NCBI RefSeq assembly: GCF_018343695.1
Contig: NZ_JAGYPJ010000001.1
Span: 4,067,744-4,131,743, forward strand
Length of the DNA stretch: 64,000 nt
DNA from: Lederbergia citrisecunda
Lineage (GTDB): Bacteria > Bacillota > Bacilli > Bacillales > Bacillaceae_C
Direction of reading: 5' to 3'
This document shows positions 16,536-25,396 of this stretch, one piece after another (position 1 is the first letter of the stretch; each line of letters begins with the position of its first letter). The position numbers and the translations under genes are program-made. Below the pieces are notes generated by a model. The model was not told where the DNA came from. It saw only the letters and a program-made list of their open reading frames with translations, and ran no database searches.

Positions 16536-18104
16536 ATGTTTAAAAATTATAACATGAATCAAATAGTTTTGCCTTTAGATTTAGAAGTAAAATTACAAAG
16601 TAATGATATTGCCTTCCATATCCATCATTTAGTTGAAAGTATTCCTCATGAAGCGTTCGAACCATTTCTACGAAATGAGGGCTGTCCTGCCTATCACCCA
16701 CGCATGATGCTTAAACTTATCTTATGTGCCTATTCGCAATCTGTCTTCTCAGGGCGCAAAATTGAAGCCCAATTAAAAGACAGTATCCGTATGATGTGGC
16801 TGGCTCAAGGGTATGAACCGAGCTACCGCACAATCAACCGATTCCGTGTTCAAGCAGAAGTGAAAGAATTAATACGCCAATGTTTCGTCCAATTCCGTTG
16901 CCAATTGATCGAAGAAAAACTTATCGATCAAGAAGCTGTTTTTATTGATGGTACAAAGATAGAGGCAAATGCGAATAAATTTACCTTTGTATGGAAGAAA
17001 TCTATCGAAAAGTATCATATTGGATTAATTGAAAAGTCAAATGAACTATACAACGAGTTACTTGAAAAAGAAATTATACCTGAAATTGAACGAGAAAGTG
17101 AAGAACAGTTATCACTTGAAGAACTTACTCAATTAGCCAAAAAGGTAGACGATGTCGTTACTGAGTATGACAAAAGAATCGGAGATTCTTCAGATGTAGA
17201 AGAACGTAAAGTTTTAAGAAATAAGCGGAAATTCCCGAAACAAGCACGGAAACAATTAATGGATTATATTGTTCGAAAACAAAACTATCAACGAGACTTT
17301 GAAATCTTTGGCGAACGAAATAGTTATTCAAAGACGGATCACGATGCGACATTTATGCGCATGAAAGATGATTATATGAAAAATGGTCAATTGAAGGCAG
17401 GCTATAATGTACAAGTCGCAACAGAGGGTCAATATGCGCTTGCCTATAATCTATTTTCAAATCCCACAGATACACGTACATTAATCCCTTTCTTAGACAC
17501 AATTGAGGAAGATTATTTTAAGTTACCAAAGCATATTGTCGCAGATGCAGGTTATGGTAGTGAACAGAATTATGATGATGTCATTTCGAATCGTAAACGA
17601 GAAGCTTTAATTACGTATGGCATGTACCTCAAAGAGCAAAAGAAAAAATATAAACAAAACGAATTCAATCCAGACAACTGGCATTATGATAAAGAAAACG
17701 ATACATACACTTGCCCAAATCAACAAAGCGTAGTTTTTAAATATCATTCTGTACGTATGGATAAAACAGGCTTCAAACGAGAGTTTAAGATCTATGAATG
17801 TGAAGACTGTTCAGGCTGCCCTTTCCGTTCATCATGTACAAAAGCAAAAGAGGGAAATAATCGAAAATTAATGGTGAATGAGAAGTGGGAACAACAAAAA
17901 GAATATGTGAGAGCGAAGCTTTCAGAAGAAAAAACGAGTTCCATCTATCGTAAACGAAAAATCGATGTGGAACCAGTTTTTGGATTCTTGAAGGCTAATT
18001 TGCGTTTCACTCGATTTTCTTTACGAGGAAAATCGAAGGTTGAAAACGAAATGGGTCTAGCGTTAATGGCTGTGAATTTACGAAAATTCGCAGCCAACAA
18101 CTAA
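16536..18104 (+). CDS. IS1182-family transposase
   Basis: 522 aa, normal family length. The N-terminal DUF772 region shows EGCPAYHPRMMLKLILCAY and PSYRTINRFR; the DDE catalytic core begins with EAVFIDGTKIEANANKFTFVWKK (first Asp near residue 138), continues with LKAGYNVQVAT, HIVADAGYGSEQNY (second Asp near 337) and ends with the KRKIDVEPVFGFLKANLRFTRF segment (catalytic Glu near 480). A Cys-rich CEDCSGCPFRSSC zinc-like patch precedes it. Reading frame is intact, so the element may be active. ATG after AAGAAGTG. Confidence 0.92.
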   Translation: MFKNYNMNQIVLPLDLEVKLQSNDIAFHIHHLVESIPHEAFEPFLRNEGCPAYHPRMMLKLILCAYSQSVFSGRKIEAQLKDSIRMMWLAQGYEPSYRTINRFRVQAEVKELIRQCFVQFRCQLIEEKLIDQEAVFIDGTKIEANANKFTFVWKKSIEKYHIGLIEKSNELYNELLEKEIIPEIERESEEQLSLEELTQLAKKVDDVVTEYDKRIGDSSDVEERKVLRNKRKFPKQARKQLMDYIVRKQNYQRDFEIFGERNSYSKTDHDATFMRMKDDYMKNGQLKAGYNVQVATEGQYALAYNLFSNPTDTRTLIPFLDTIEEDYFKLPKHIVADAGYGSEQNYDDVISNRKREALITYGMYLKEQKKKYKQNEFNPDNWHYDKENDTYTCPNQQSVVFKYHSVRMDKTGFKREFKIYECEDCSGCPFRSSCTKAKEGNNRKLMVNEKWEQQKEYVRAKLSEEKTSSIYRKRKIDVEPVFGFLKANLRFTRFSLRGKSKVENEMGLALMAVNLRKFAANN

Positions 18105-18133
18105 GAATGAATAAGCATTAATATAGAAAATAG

Positions 18134-18171
18134 AAAAAAGCGAAATTAAGTACGCTCAATTTCGCTTTTTT
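18134..18171 (+). terminator. Transposase terminator
   Basis: Arms AAAAAAGCGAAATT (18134-18147) and AATTTCGCTTTTTT (18158-18171), 14 perfect pairs with A and T runs; 30 bases after the transposase stop and still inside the IS. Confidence 0.85.
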
Positions 18172-18187
18172 CGTTAATTGAAGCTAG

Positions 18188-19345
18188 TTATGTCCCAGCC
18201 TCTTTTTTAGGCTGAGAGGTATTCTTTTGAAGAATCATAAGTGATGCCCCTCCAATCAATAAGATCCCTGTAAATAGAAATCCTTGATTTGCAGTTAAGC
18301 TTAATAATCCGGTTAATCCTGAGCCGACAACAACGCCAATCGAAAAGAATGCGTAAAAATATCCATATGCTTTACCTCGATGTGTTTGTTCTGTCGCCTC
18401 AATCAACAAGGAATTAATTGATGGGAATAAAAAAGCAAATCCAATTCCATAGATCCCCATGATTACATAAAGGAATGGAATGGTATTGCTGAAACTAATC
18501 ATGATTAAGCCCACAGCCATTGCTGCCATTCCGAATGTAGCACTCTTCACCGGCTTGATGATGTCAAATAAATTGTTAATCGGCAAAACGAAAACGAGAA
18601 TAGCAACAATGCCAAATGTACTTAAAAGAAGTCCGCTCGTTTGTGAATCTTGTCCAAGTGCAACTACTTTTAATGGAAGCATATACGCAAGTACTCCTTG
18701 TGAAAACATTAAGAAAAATGCTCCAGAAAAAGCTCTCATGATAAGCGTATTTTTGAAAAAAACTTTTACCTTTAACGTATCTGACCCATCTTTTATTCCT
18801 CTTTCAATTACTTTCCTGCGTAAGAAAATAATAGAAAGAATTCCTAATAGAATCATAAAACATGCTGTAACACTTAAAACTGTTATTTCATTAGATTTAC
18901 TTGCAACAATCCCACTAAATGCAGGCCCAATTACAGCAGCAAGTCCAACGAATGCGCCGGAAAGTGCAGCGCCTTTTCCTTTTTTCTCTTGATTAGAAGA
19001 ATTCGCTAAGTATGTAAAAGCTGCTGGCACAATTAATCCTGCCGTTAAACCATGTAAAAAGCGAATAATAAGTAGAGACCATGCGTCAGCGGCGAGAAAA
19101 TATGAAAAAAGCATTATACCAGTAAATAATAGTCCCAGTAACAAGATAACAAACGGGCCTCTTTTATCTGTTAGAAACCCGGAAATTATATTTCCTATTG
19201 TATTTGAAAAAGAGTACATCCCAACGGCCAAGCCTGTTAAAAACGGAGTGGCACCAAGTGATGTTGCAAGAGGAGTCATAATCGGCAGCTGAGTAAATAA
19301 ATCAAAAAATGAAAAAAATACGATGAAATATACGAAAACCCGCAT
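18188..19345 (-). CDS. MFS transporter with its 3' end rewritten by the IS
   Basis: 385 aa from the ATG at 19345, which follows GGAGG; the ORF start at 19384 has no ribosome site. Twelve membrane segments and the loop motif GFLTDKRGPF typical of drug-efflux MFS. Residues FLHGLTAGLIVPAAFTYLAN and GRAYGYF-like GKAYGYFYAFF are also family-like. The last residues (EAGT) and the stop codon are encoded by the IS terminal repeat, so the natural C-terminus has been lost; probably only a few cytoplasmic residues, so the protein may still work. Substrate unknown. Confidence 0.78.
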   Translation of the reverse strand: MRVFVYFIVFFSFFDLFTQLPIMTPLATSLGATPFLTGLAVGMYSFSNTIGNIISGFLTDKRGPFVILLLGLLFTGIMLFSYFLAADAWSLLIIRFLHGLTAGLIVPAAFTYLANSSNQEKKGKGAALSGAFVGLAAVIGPAFSGIVASKSNEITVLSVTACFMILLGILSIIFLRRKVIERGIKDGSDTLKVKVFFKNTLIMRAFSGAFFLMFSQGVLAYMLPLKVVALGQDSQTSGLLLSTFGIVAILVFVLPINNLFDIIKPVKSATFGMAAMAVGLIMISFSNTIPFLYVIMGIYGIGFAFLFPSINSLLIEATEQTHRGKAYGYFYAFFSIGVVVGSGLTGLLSLTANQGFLFTGILLIGGASLMILQKNTSQPKKEAGT

Positions 19346-19446
19346 AAATGGTAAGCCTCCATCTATTAAACTTATCTTTATCATCTCTTTTTAAATGGAA
19401 ATAGGCAAGTGGAATCATTTATTGGAATTTTTTATTGTATATACTG

Positions 19447-19476
19447 TTGACCCATCAACCCAACAGTGAGTATAAT
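19447..19476 (+). promoter_or_regulatory. Promoter and candidate operator of sugar cluster 1
   Basis: TTGACC (19447-19452), 18-base spacer, TATAAT (19471-19476). The -35 box lies in an inverted repeat GTTGA-CCCA-TCAAC (19446-19459), a possible repressor site. The leader to the first gene would be about 230 bases long. Confidence 0.6.
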
Positions 19477-19515
19477 GAATTTGTAGAAAATTTAGTAAAT
19501 ATAGGAGTTGATAGA

Positions 19516-19529
19516 TGTAAGCGCTTAAT
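19516..19529 (+). promoter_or_regulatory. cre-like site in the leader of sugar cluster 1
   Basis: TGTAAGCGCTTAAT fits the CcpA consensus TGWNANCGNTNWCA except for the last two bases. It lies downstream of the promoter, where CcpA would act as a roadblock. Confidence 0.35.
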
Positions 19530-19713
19530 ATAATATTTCGATATTATGTTTCTGTAATTCCTCCTTCCTTAGAAAAAGTAGCAACAAGACTACTATCATT
19601 TCATCACGATCTTCCCATCTTATGCTTCACCACGATTACTAGCCACACCCAGAAATGTTCCATCATACGACTGCTATCCAAAAACTTAATCATTCATTAG
19701 GGGGTGAAATGGA

Positions 19714-20661
19714 TTGCCTCGTTTACAAGAGATATCACAACAAGAACCCATTCTTAAAAACACAAAGAGTCGTTTCCGCTTCACAAGACAGGAAAAGCGT
19801 AGTTTAGCAAAGGGTTTACTTTTTATTTCTCCTTGGTTAATCGGCTTTTTAGCCTTCACTTTAACGCCTTTTCTAATGTCTTTATATTATAGTTTTACAG
19901 ATTATGATATTATCCAATCGCCTGTGTGGGTTGGATTACAAAATTTCCAGACACTTTTTCATGACAAGTTATTTTGGAAATCACTCTACAATACCTTTTA
20001 TTATACTTTAGTTTATTGCCCGTTGAGTGTAATTGTAGGGGTGTCATTGGCGCTATTACTCAATCTAAAAGTACGAGGGATGGCCATTTATAGAACGATA
20101 TTTTATTTGCCATCGATCGTTCCGTTTGTAGCTTCTTCTATTCTTTGGTTGTGGTTATTGGATCCACAATTTGGAATTATCAATTCAATTATCGCAATTT
20201 TTGGAATCCAAGGACCGGGTTGGTTAGTAGATCCTCAATGGTCAAAGCCTGCACTTATCATGATGGGGCTTTGGGGTGTTGGTGCGCCTATGATTATTTA
20301 TTTAGCAGCCTTGCAAGACATTCCGAATGAAATGTATGAATCTGCTGATATAGATGGTGCTGTGGGGTGGCAAAAAATATTGTTTATAACCGTTCCGATG
20401 CTTACACCAGTCATTTTATTTAATCTAATTATGGGACTAATCGGATCGTTCCAATATTTTACACAGGCGTATATTATGACCAAAGGTGGCCCAAACGATT
20501 CAACATTATTCTATGCTTTGTATTTGTATAACAATGCGTTTTCATATTTTCATATGGGTTATGCTTCTGCAATGGCTTGGATTTTGTTCGTCATTATTAT
20601 GGCGACTACGTTGCTCATATTTAAATCGTCCGCACGATGGGTTTATTACGGTGGCGAATAA
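19714..20661 (+). CDS. CUT1 sugar ABC transporter permease (MalF/UgpA type)
   Basis: 315 aa with six membrane segments. The inner-membrane permease EAA motif is EMYESADIDGAVGWQKILFITVPML (about residues 207-231), the contact for the ATPase. The start is TTG at 19714, ten bases after GGGGG; an ATG five bases upstream is out of frame. First gene of the cluster, followed by the binding lipoprotein. No ATPase gene is present in the cluster, so a shared MsmX-type ATPase is inferred, as in B. subtilis CUT1 systems. Confidence 0.88.
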   Translation: MPRLQEISQQEPILKNTKSRFRFTRQEKRSLAKGLLFISPWLIGFLAFTLTPFLMSLYYSFTDYDIIQSPVWVGLQNFQTLFHDKLFWKSLYNTFYYTLVYCPLSVIVGVSLALLLNLKVRGMAIYRTIFYLPSIVPFVASSILWLWLLDPQFGIINSIIAIFGIQGPGWLVDPQWSKPALIMMGLWGVGAPMIIYLAALQDIPNEMYESADIDGAVGWQKILFITVPMLTPVILFNLIMGLIGSFQYFTQAYIMTKGGPNDSTLFYALYLYNNAFSYFHMGYASAMAWILFVIIMATTLLIFKSSARWVYYGGE

Positions 20662-20683
20662 CAATTAATGGGGAGTGTTATAG

Positions 20684-22018
20684 TTGAAGGTAAAAATTAG
20701 ATCATTATTAGTAAACGTTTTGGCTATTTTGATTTTAATCAGTATGACGGCTTGTAGCTCTACTGGTTCATCTTCGAATAAAAACAATTCATCAAAGGAT
20801 GGAGTTGTTGAAGTTACGTATTGGCATATGTGGACAGGTGATTGGAAAAAGTTGATTGACGATCTTGTTGATGAGTTTAATGAAAGCCATCCAGACATAC
20901 GTGTAAAAGCTCTGTCAATTGCAGGTGACGCAGATTCTAAATTCCTCACTGCGCAGGCAGGTGGAACCCCTCCAGATGTGATGACACAGTGGAACCAGGT
21001 AATACCTTCATGGGCAGAAAAAGGCGCTATTCTTTCATTAGAAGAATACATTAGTGGCAGCGCTCCAGAATTAAAGGATTGGATGTATCCAATCGTAGCT
21101 GAAATTGGTAGTTATAAAGGAGAAATGTATGCGGTTCCATTTTCAATGGATGCATTTGCACTCTTTTATAATAAGGATATTTTTAAAGAAGAAGGTTTAG
21201 ATCCTGAAAATCCTCCTAAAACAATTGGGGAATTAGATGCGGTTCAAGACAAACTCTGGAAAATGGATGATAGGGGCTTTGTAGAACGAGTTGGATTTAT
21301 GCCAGCGGGTATAACTCTTTGGGGACCTGCATTTAGCAGCCAATGGGCCGATGCGGATGGAAAAATAACAGCGACTCATGAAAATAATCTCAAAGCTTTG
21401 AAATGGTTTGAGTCATACACTAAAAAATATGATCCAATGAAAGTAGCTTCTTTTAACAAAAGTATGAGTGCTAACACAATCAATAGCACATGGCCATTTC
21501 TTGGCGGAAAAACAGTATTTGATGTAGATGGAATGTGGCGTTTGTTAGACCTAGAAAAATATGCACCGGATTTAAATTATGGAGTCATCCCTTTACCGTA
21601 TCCAGAAGAAAATGGGAAACCTAATTCTTCATGGGTTGGAGGAAATTACAATATTATCCCAGCGGGTGCTAAGCATCCAAAAGAAGCGTGGGAATTTATC
21701 CTATGGCTAACAGGTTATAAAAATGAAGAGTGGGCAGGGAATATGCTACCAAAAGGTGGATGGATTCCAGCTTCTCCTAAAATCACAGATACAGCCGGAT
21801 ACCAAGATTTTATGAATGAAATCCCGGCTCGTAAAGTATTTGTAGATTTATTTAATAGTGAAAACGTTCAAATTACTCCAGTAATTCCTGTCCAGCAGTA
21901 CTATTGGGACCGTCTGGAATCAGCTGAGGAAGCCGTCATGACTGGGAAAAGTACAGCTGAAAAGGCTTTAGAAGAGGTTCAAAAAGAAGTGGAAAATGAA
22001 ATGAAGAAAATTAAGTGA
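20684..22018 (+). CDS. Sugar-binding lipoprotein of ABC transporter, cluster 1
   Basis: 444 aa. The N-terminus is a lipoprotein signal with lipobox LISMTAC (Cys near residue 24), followed by a Ser/Asn-rich linker. The mature part is SBP family 1 (VTYWHMWTGDWKKLIDDLVDEFNESHP, GTPPDVMTQWNQ, YAVPFSMDAFALFYNKDIF, WVGGNYNIIPAGAKHPKEAWEFI). It would capture an oligosaccharide outside the membrane. TTG start with GGGGAGTG upstream. An RNA hairpin after it separates it from the second permease. Confidence 0.88.
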   Translation: MKVKIRSLLVNVLAILILISMTACSSTGSSSNKNNSSKDGVVEVTYWHMWTGDWKKLIDDLVDEFNESHPDIRVKALSIAGDADSKFLTAQAGGTPPDVMTQWNQVIPSWAEKGAILSLEEYISGSAPELKDWMYPIVAEIGSYKGEMYAVPFSMDAFALFYNKDIFKEEGLDPENPPKTIGELDAVQDKLWKMDDRGFVERVGFMPAGITLWGPAFSSQWADADGKITATHENNLKALKWFESYTKKYDPMKVASFNKSMSANTINSTWPFLGGKTVFDVDGMWRLLDLEKYAPDLNYGVIPLPYPEENGKPNSSWVGGNYNIIPAGAKHPKEAWEFILWLTGYKNEEWAGNMLPKGGWIPASPKITDTAGYQDFMNEIPARKVFVDLFNSENVQITPVIPVQQYYWDRLESAEEAVMTGKSTAEKALEEVQKEVENEMKKIK

Positions 22019-22020
22019 AA

Positions 22021-22049
22021 AAAATAAGGGAGTTTATCTCCCTTATTTT
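22021..22049 (+). terminator. Intra-operon hairpin after the binding-protein gene
   Basis: Arms AAAATAAGGGAG (22021-22032) and CTCCCTTATTTT (22038-22049) with a T run. In ABC operons such partial terminators or mRNA stabilisers allow more binding protein than permease. Confidence 0.6.
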
Positions 22050-22066
22050 TGAAAGGGGGGGCGTGA

Positions 22067-22927
22067 ATGGGCTCAAATTATAACGGTTTCAGAAGAAAAA
22101 AAAGGCATATTACAAAGCAATTCACTGCTCATGTTTTTCTAATTTTATTTGGGATCTCTTTCTTATTTCCTTTTGTTTGGATGTTATCGACATCTTTAAA
22201 GCCTGAATCTCAAATATTTAAATGGCCTCCTGAATGGATTCCGGAAACTTTTATGTGGCAAAACTTTCCCGAGGCGTTGACGTTTGTACCATTTGCCTTG
22301 TATTTCAAAAATACATTAGTTATATGCGTGCTTACTGTTTTAGGAACAATTATTTCATCTGCCTTTGTAGCATATGGTTTTGCTAGAATCCAATGGAGGG
22401 GAAGAAATATTTTCTTTTTCCTTATGCTGACAACAATGATGTTGCCTTACCAAGTAGTCATGGTTCCACTATTTTTAGTATTTAAGGAGATTGGTTGGGT
22501 TGGAACATTCAAACCATTAATAATTCCCGCATTTTTCGGTACGAATGCATTCTTTATATTTTTATTAAGACAATTTTTCCTAACCATACCGTATGAACTG
22601 TCTGATGCAGCAAAAATTGATGGCTGTTCGGAATTCCGTATTTTTTGGCAAATTGTGTTGCCGTTAGCGAGGCCCGCCATAGCGACAGTTGGTTTATTTA
22701 CCTTTATGGAAAATTGGAATGACTTTTTAGGACCATTAATCTATTTAAATGATGAATCTAAATATACGATTGCCTTAGGGCTGCAACAGTTTATTGGTCA
22801 ATATGGCACCCAGTGGGGAATGCTGATGGCCGCCTCAACAGTGGCTACTGCTCCGATTATTATTCTATTTTTCTTTACACAAAAAACATTTATCCAAGGT
22901 ATCTCTACTACTGGGATAAAGGGATAA
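22067..22927 (+). CDS. CUT1 sugar ABC transporter permease (MalG/UgpE type)
   Basis: 286 aa with six membrane segments. The EAA loop is ELSDAAKIDGCSEFRIFWQIVLPLARPA (about residues 176-203). TMMLPYQVVMVPLF and GTNAFFIFLLRQFF are typical of the MalG branch. ATG after an AAAGGGGGGG site. Partner of the permease at 19714 and the lipoprotein at 20684; substrate inferred only from the GH4 enzyme that follows. Confidence 0.88.
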   Translation: MGSNYNGFRRKKRHITKQFTAHVFLILFGISFLFPFVWMLSTSLKPESQIFKWPPEWIPETFMWQNFPEALTFVPFALYFKNTLVICVLTVLGTIISSAFVAYGFARIQWRGRNIFFFLMLTTMMLPYQVVMVPLFLVFKEIGWVGTFKPLIIPAFFGTNAFFIFLLRQFFLTIPYELSDAAKIDGCSEFRIFWQIVLPLARPAIATVGLFTFMENWNDFLGPLIYLNDESKYTIALGLQQFIGQYGTQWGMLMAASTVATAPIIILFFFTQKTFIQGISTTGIKG

Positions 22928-22973
22928 TACGAAATTAATAAAATATCAATAATAATGAATTGAGGGAAATGCT

Positions 22974-24269
22974 ATGCCGAAAATTACAATCATTGGGGCT
23001 GGGAGCTCATTTACACAGCATATTGCTGTAGATATTTTATCCATTGATGGCCTTTCAAAAGGCACTATTGCATTAGTTGATGTTGATCAGGAACGATTAG
23101 ATATTGCGCATCAGCTAGTTGAAATGGTTATAAAAAAGTTAGATAAAGAATGGAATGTAATATCCTCTGTCAATCGAAAGGAAGTCATTAAGGATTCAAA
23201 TTATATTATTAATCAAATAGAAGTAAACGGATTAAATACAGTTAAAAGTGAGTTTGAAATCCCTTTAAAATATGGTGTAAAACAGTGTATAGGCGATACA
23301 ATGGGCCCAGGAGGTCTTTTTAAAACACTTCGGACACTGCCACAGTGGCTTGAAATTATAAAAGACATTGAGGAATTAGCTCCTAATTCAATTATATTAA
23401 ACTATACAAATCCGATGTCTGCTGTCACATTGGCAACTAGTAGAGTTACAAACATTCCAGTAGTAGGACTATGTCACTCCATACAAAATACATCTAGGCA
23501 GCTTTCAGATTATATTGGCGTTCCATATGATGAATTACATTGGAAGGCAGCAGGAATAAATCATATGTCTTGGTTTGTTGAATTAAAACATCAAGGTAAA
23601 GATATGTACCCACTTTTGATAGAAAAAACGAGTAATAAGGAGTTTTTAGAGAAAGATTCAGTAAGACTGGATGCGATGAAATATTTAGGAGCGTTTGTTT
23701 CTGAATCTAGTGGGCATTTTTCCGAATATATTCCTTACTATCGTAAAAGGGATGACCTGATAGATATCCATTGCAGTACGGGATATAACGGTGGAACTGG
23801 GTTTTATGCCAATAATTGGCCAACTTGGCGAAAAGAAAATGATGAATATATTAGAGGCATTTTAAGTGGAGAAAATGAACTAAGCATATCTCCTAGTAAT
23901 GAGTATGCGGCAGTGATAATAGAAGGTATGGAAAAGAACACGCCAAAAGTGATCTATGGGAATGTGCCTAATAATGGTCTGATTGATAATTTACCAAACG
24001 ATGGCATCGTTGAGGTCGCTTGCCTAGTTGATCGAAACGGAGTAAATCCTTGTCACTTTGGGAAACTTCCAACACATTTAGCCGCACTGTGTCAAAGTAA
24101 TATGGCTTTCTTTGATCTTGCTGTGAGTGCTGTTTTAGAGAAGGATAAAGAGAAAGCTCTTTACGCGCTATCGATTGATCCATTAACTGCAGCCGTATGC
24201 TCCCTTAAAGAAATTAAAGAGATGTTTAATGAATTATATGAAAGTGAAAAGGAATACCTAAACATCTAA
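22974..24269 (+). CDS. GH4 glycosidase, alpha-galactosidase/alpha-glycosidase type
   Basis: 431 aa. GH4 enzymes use NAD+ and a divalent metal. Visible: the NAD-binding ITIIGAGSSFT (residues 4-14), IGDTMGPGG (106-114), NYTNPMS (143-149), metal ligands Cys167 in GLCHS and His197 in GINHM. The CHS form is that of MelA-type alpha-galactosidases and relatives (alpha-glucosidase, alpha-glucuronidase), which take unphosphorylated substrates, unlike the CN form at 58273-59586. This fits an ABC-imported alpha-linked sugar. Exact sugar cannot be read. It is the fourth gene of the operon. Confidence 0.85.
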   Translation: MPKITIIGAGSSFTQHIAVDILSIDGLSKGTIALVDVDQERLDIAHQLVEMVIKKLDKEWNVISSVNRKEVIKDSNYIINQIEVNGLNTVKSEFEIPLKYGVKQCIGDTMGPGGLFKTLRTLPQWLEIIKDIEELAPNSIILNYTNPMSAVTLATSRVTNIPVVGLCHSIQNTSRQLSDYIGVPYDELHWKAAGINHMSWFVELKHQGKDMYPLLIEKTSNKEFLEKDSVRLDAMKYLGAFVSESSGHFSEYIPYYRKRDDLIDIHCSTGYNGGTGFYANNWPTWRKENDEYIRGILSGENELSISPSNEYAAVIIEGMEKNTPKVIYGNVPNNGLIDNLPNDGIVEVACLVDRNGVNPCHFGKLPTHLAALCQSNMAFFDLAVSAVLEKDKEKALYALSIDPLTAAVCSLKEIKEMFNELYESEKEYLNI

Positions 24270-24298
24270 GATAAAACAAGATAGGATGATGGAATGAA

Positions 24299-24321
24299 AT
24301 GGGAATCTATTGGATTCCCAT
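24299..24321 (+). terminator. Weak hairpin between GH4 and gntR
   Basis: Arms ATGGGAATC (24299-24307) and GATTCCCAT (24313-24321), then ATTTGTTT. Partial terminator; some read-through into the regulator gene is likely. Confidence 0.5.
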
Positions 24322-24386
24322 ATTTGTTTACATAGGGCTACCTAATAAATATGTGGATTAATTCCACTAATGAGAAAGGGATAAAA

Positions 24387-25118
24387 ATGGAAAGAATGCT
24401 TGATCATTCGAGTGTGGTACCTTTATATCATCAGCTTAAAGAATTGCTTAAAGAAGCAATCGAAAAAGAGGGTGGAAAGCCTGGAGATAAAATGCCATCG
24501 GAAAACGAGTTATGTGCTCAATATAACATCAGTAGAAATACAGCAAAAAAAGCAATAGAAGATTTAGTACAAGAAGGAGTATTGAAGAGAGTTAAAGGAA
24601 AAGGCACCTTTATTGCAAAACCAAAACTTGAGCAATCCTTGTCCGGTTTTTACAGTTTCAGTAAAGTAATGCAGGAGAGTGGCATAGAGTCAAAGGATAT
24701 CATTATTGACTTGAAAGTAGTAGAACCAACCACAAAGGTAATGAGAGTATTACAGCTACTTCATGGTGATAAAGTTATTGAATTAAAAAGACTACGATGC
24801 GCTAACAAGGAACCGATCATTTTTGAAACATCCTATATTCCTGAGCATTTTGTATCAAGGATTTCAACGGAGGATATACAAAATAGTTCTTTATATGATG
24901 TGATGGAAAAAACTTTTGGAATCATAGTGGCAAAAGCAAAAGAGGTTTTCGAGCCAATCCTAATTCAAGAATACGAAAGCAAATATTTGGAAGTTAAGGA
25001 GGGATATCCAGCCCTTTTATTGGAACGAATAGCATTTGATACTAGCGAAAATCCGGTAGAATTTTGTCATTCTGTTGTGCGCGGAGACCGATGCCGTTTT
25101 TATACGGAATTAATATAA
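24387..25118 (+). CDS. GntR-family regulator with UTRA domain, cluster 1
   Basis: 243 aa from the ATG at 24387 (AAAGGG seven bases upstream). The winged helix spans residues 1-70 (SENELCAQYNISRNTAKKAIEDLVQEGVLKRVKGKGTF region); the UTRA effector domain follows (IELKRLRCANKEPIIFETSYIP, YPALLLERIAFD, VEFCHSVVRGDRCRFY). Effectors of this HutC branch are usually sugars or sugar phosphates. Placed at the end of the sugar operon it is the likely local repressor. Its last 50 codons are repeated in decayed form at 29616-29739. Confidence 0.88.
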   Translation: MERMLDHSSVVPLYHQLKELLKEAIEKEGGKPGDKMPSENELCAQYNISRNTAKKAIEDLVQEGVLKRVKGKGTFIAKPKLEQSLSGFYSFSKVMQESGIESKDIIIDLKVVEPTTKVMRVLQLLHGDKVIELKRLRCANKEPIIFETSYIPEHFVSRISTEDIQNSSLYDVMEKTFGIIVAKAKEVFEPILIQEYESKYLEVKEGYPALLLERIAFDTSENPVEFCHSVVRGDRCRFYTELI

Positions 25119-25375
25119 ATTGACCCTTGAAAAAATTATTATTAAATAGAATTTCAAGTGACGGGAATGAAGGAAATGGACGTCGTTCCGTGAACCTTCT
25201 AAATAATTGCACGAAAGCAGTAGAGCTCATCGGCACCGTACCGACTGTTGTCGGTAGAATACAAAGATAAGCATGCGGCTTTTATCAAGAGGTGTTTGTA
25301 TGGATAAGCTGAGTTGCTTTGCAACGCCATATTATGGCCTGTGGCTCGAGGGTAAGCAGATTATCCAAAATAAAT
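25119..25375. other. Junction region at left end of the GC-richer block
   Basis: Up to 25148 it matches sequence found again before the padR gene at 29715-29739. From about 25149 on the composition changes. An open stretch (25161-25269) reads as protein-like but is not recognised. A short ORF with a fair ribosome site (ATG 25300, 38 codons, ending 25416 antisense to the endonuclease) is possible but unproven. Confidence 0.4.
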
Positions 25376-25396
25376 CCCGCTCAAGTCTTGAGCGGG
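25376..25396 (-). terminator. Terminator of the ABC-F/endonuclease operon
   Basis: Perfect arms CCCGCTCAAG (25376-25385) and CTTGAGCGGG (25387-25396). On the minus strand it is followed by ATTTATTTTGG. The stop codon of the endonuclease gene lies within the stem. Confidence 0.65.

Larger units (their letters stand above)
16381..18202 (+). mobile_element. IS1182-family insertion sequence, complete
   Basis: About 1.82 kb. Terminal inverted repeats: left GAGGTTGGGACAAAACT (16381-16397) and, read on the minus strand, right GAGGCTGGGACATAACT (18202-18186), 15 of 17 identical. One intact transposase gene lies inside, insulated by a strong hairpin at each side. No clear target duplication could be read (flanks are AAAAATTA and TTTTTTAG). 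The right end supplies the last codons and stop of the neighbouring MFS gene. Confidence 0.88.

Noticed and set aside
16381-18202. Target-site duplication of the IS
   Set aside because: The flanks are both A/T runs but do not form a clear direct repeat, so none is claimed.
25161-25269. Protein-like open stretch in the junction region, briefly considered as a citrate-synthase-like fragment
   Set aside because: The resemblance (KAVELIGTVPTVV) is too short to support a family; reported only as unrecognised.
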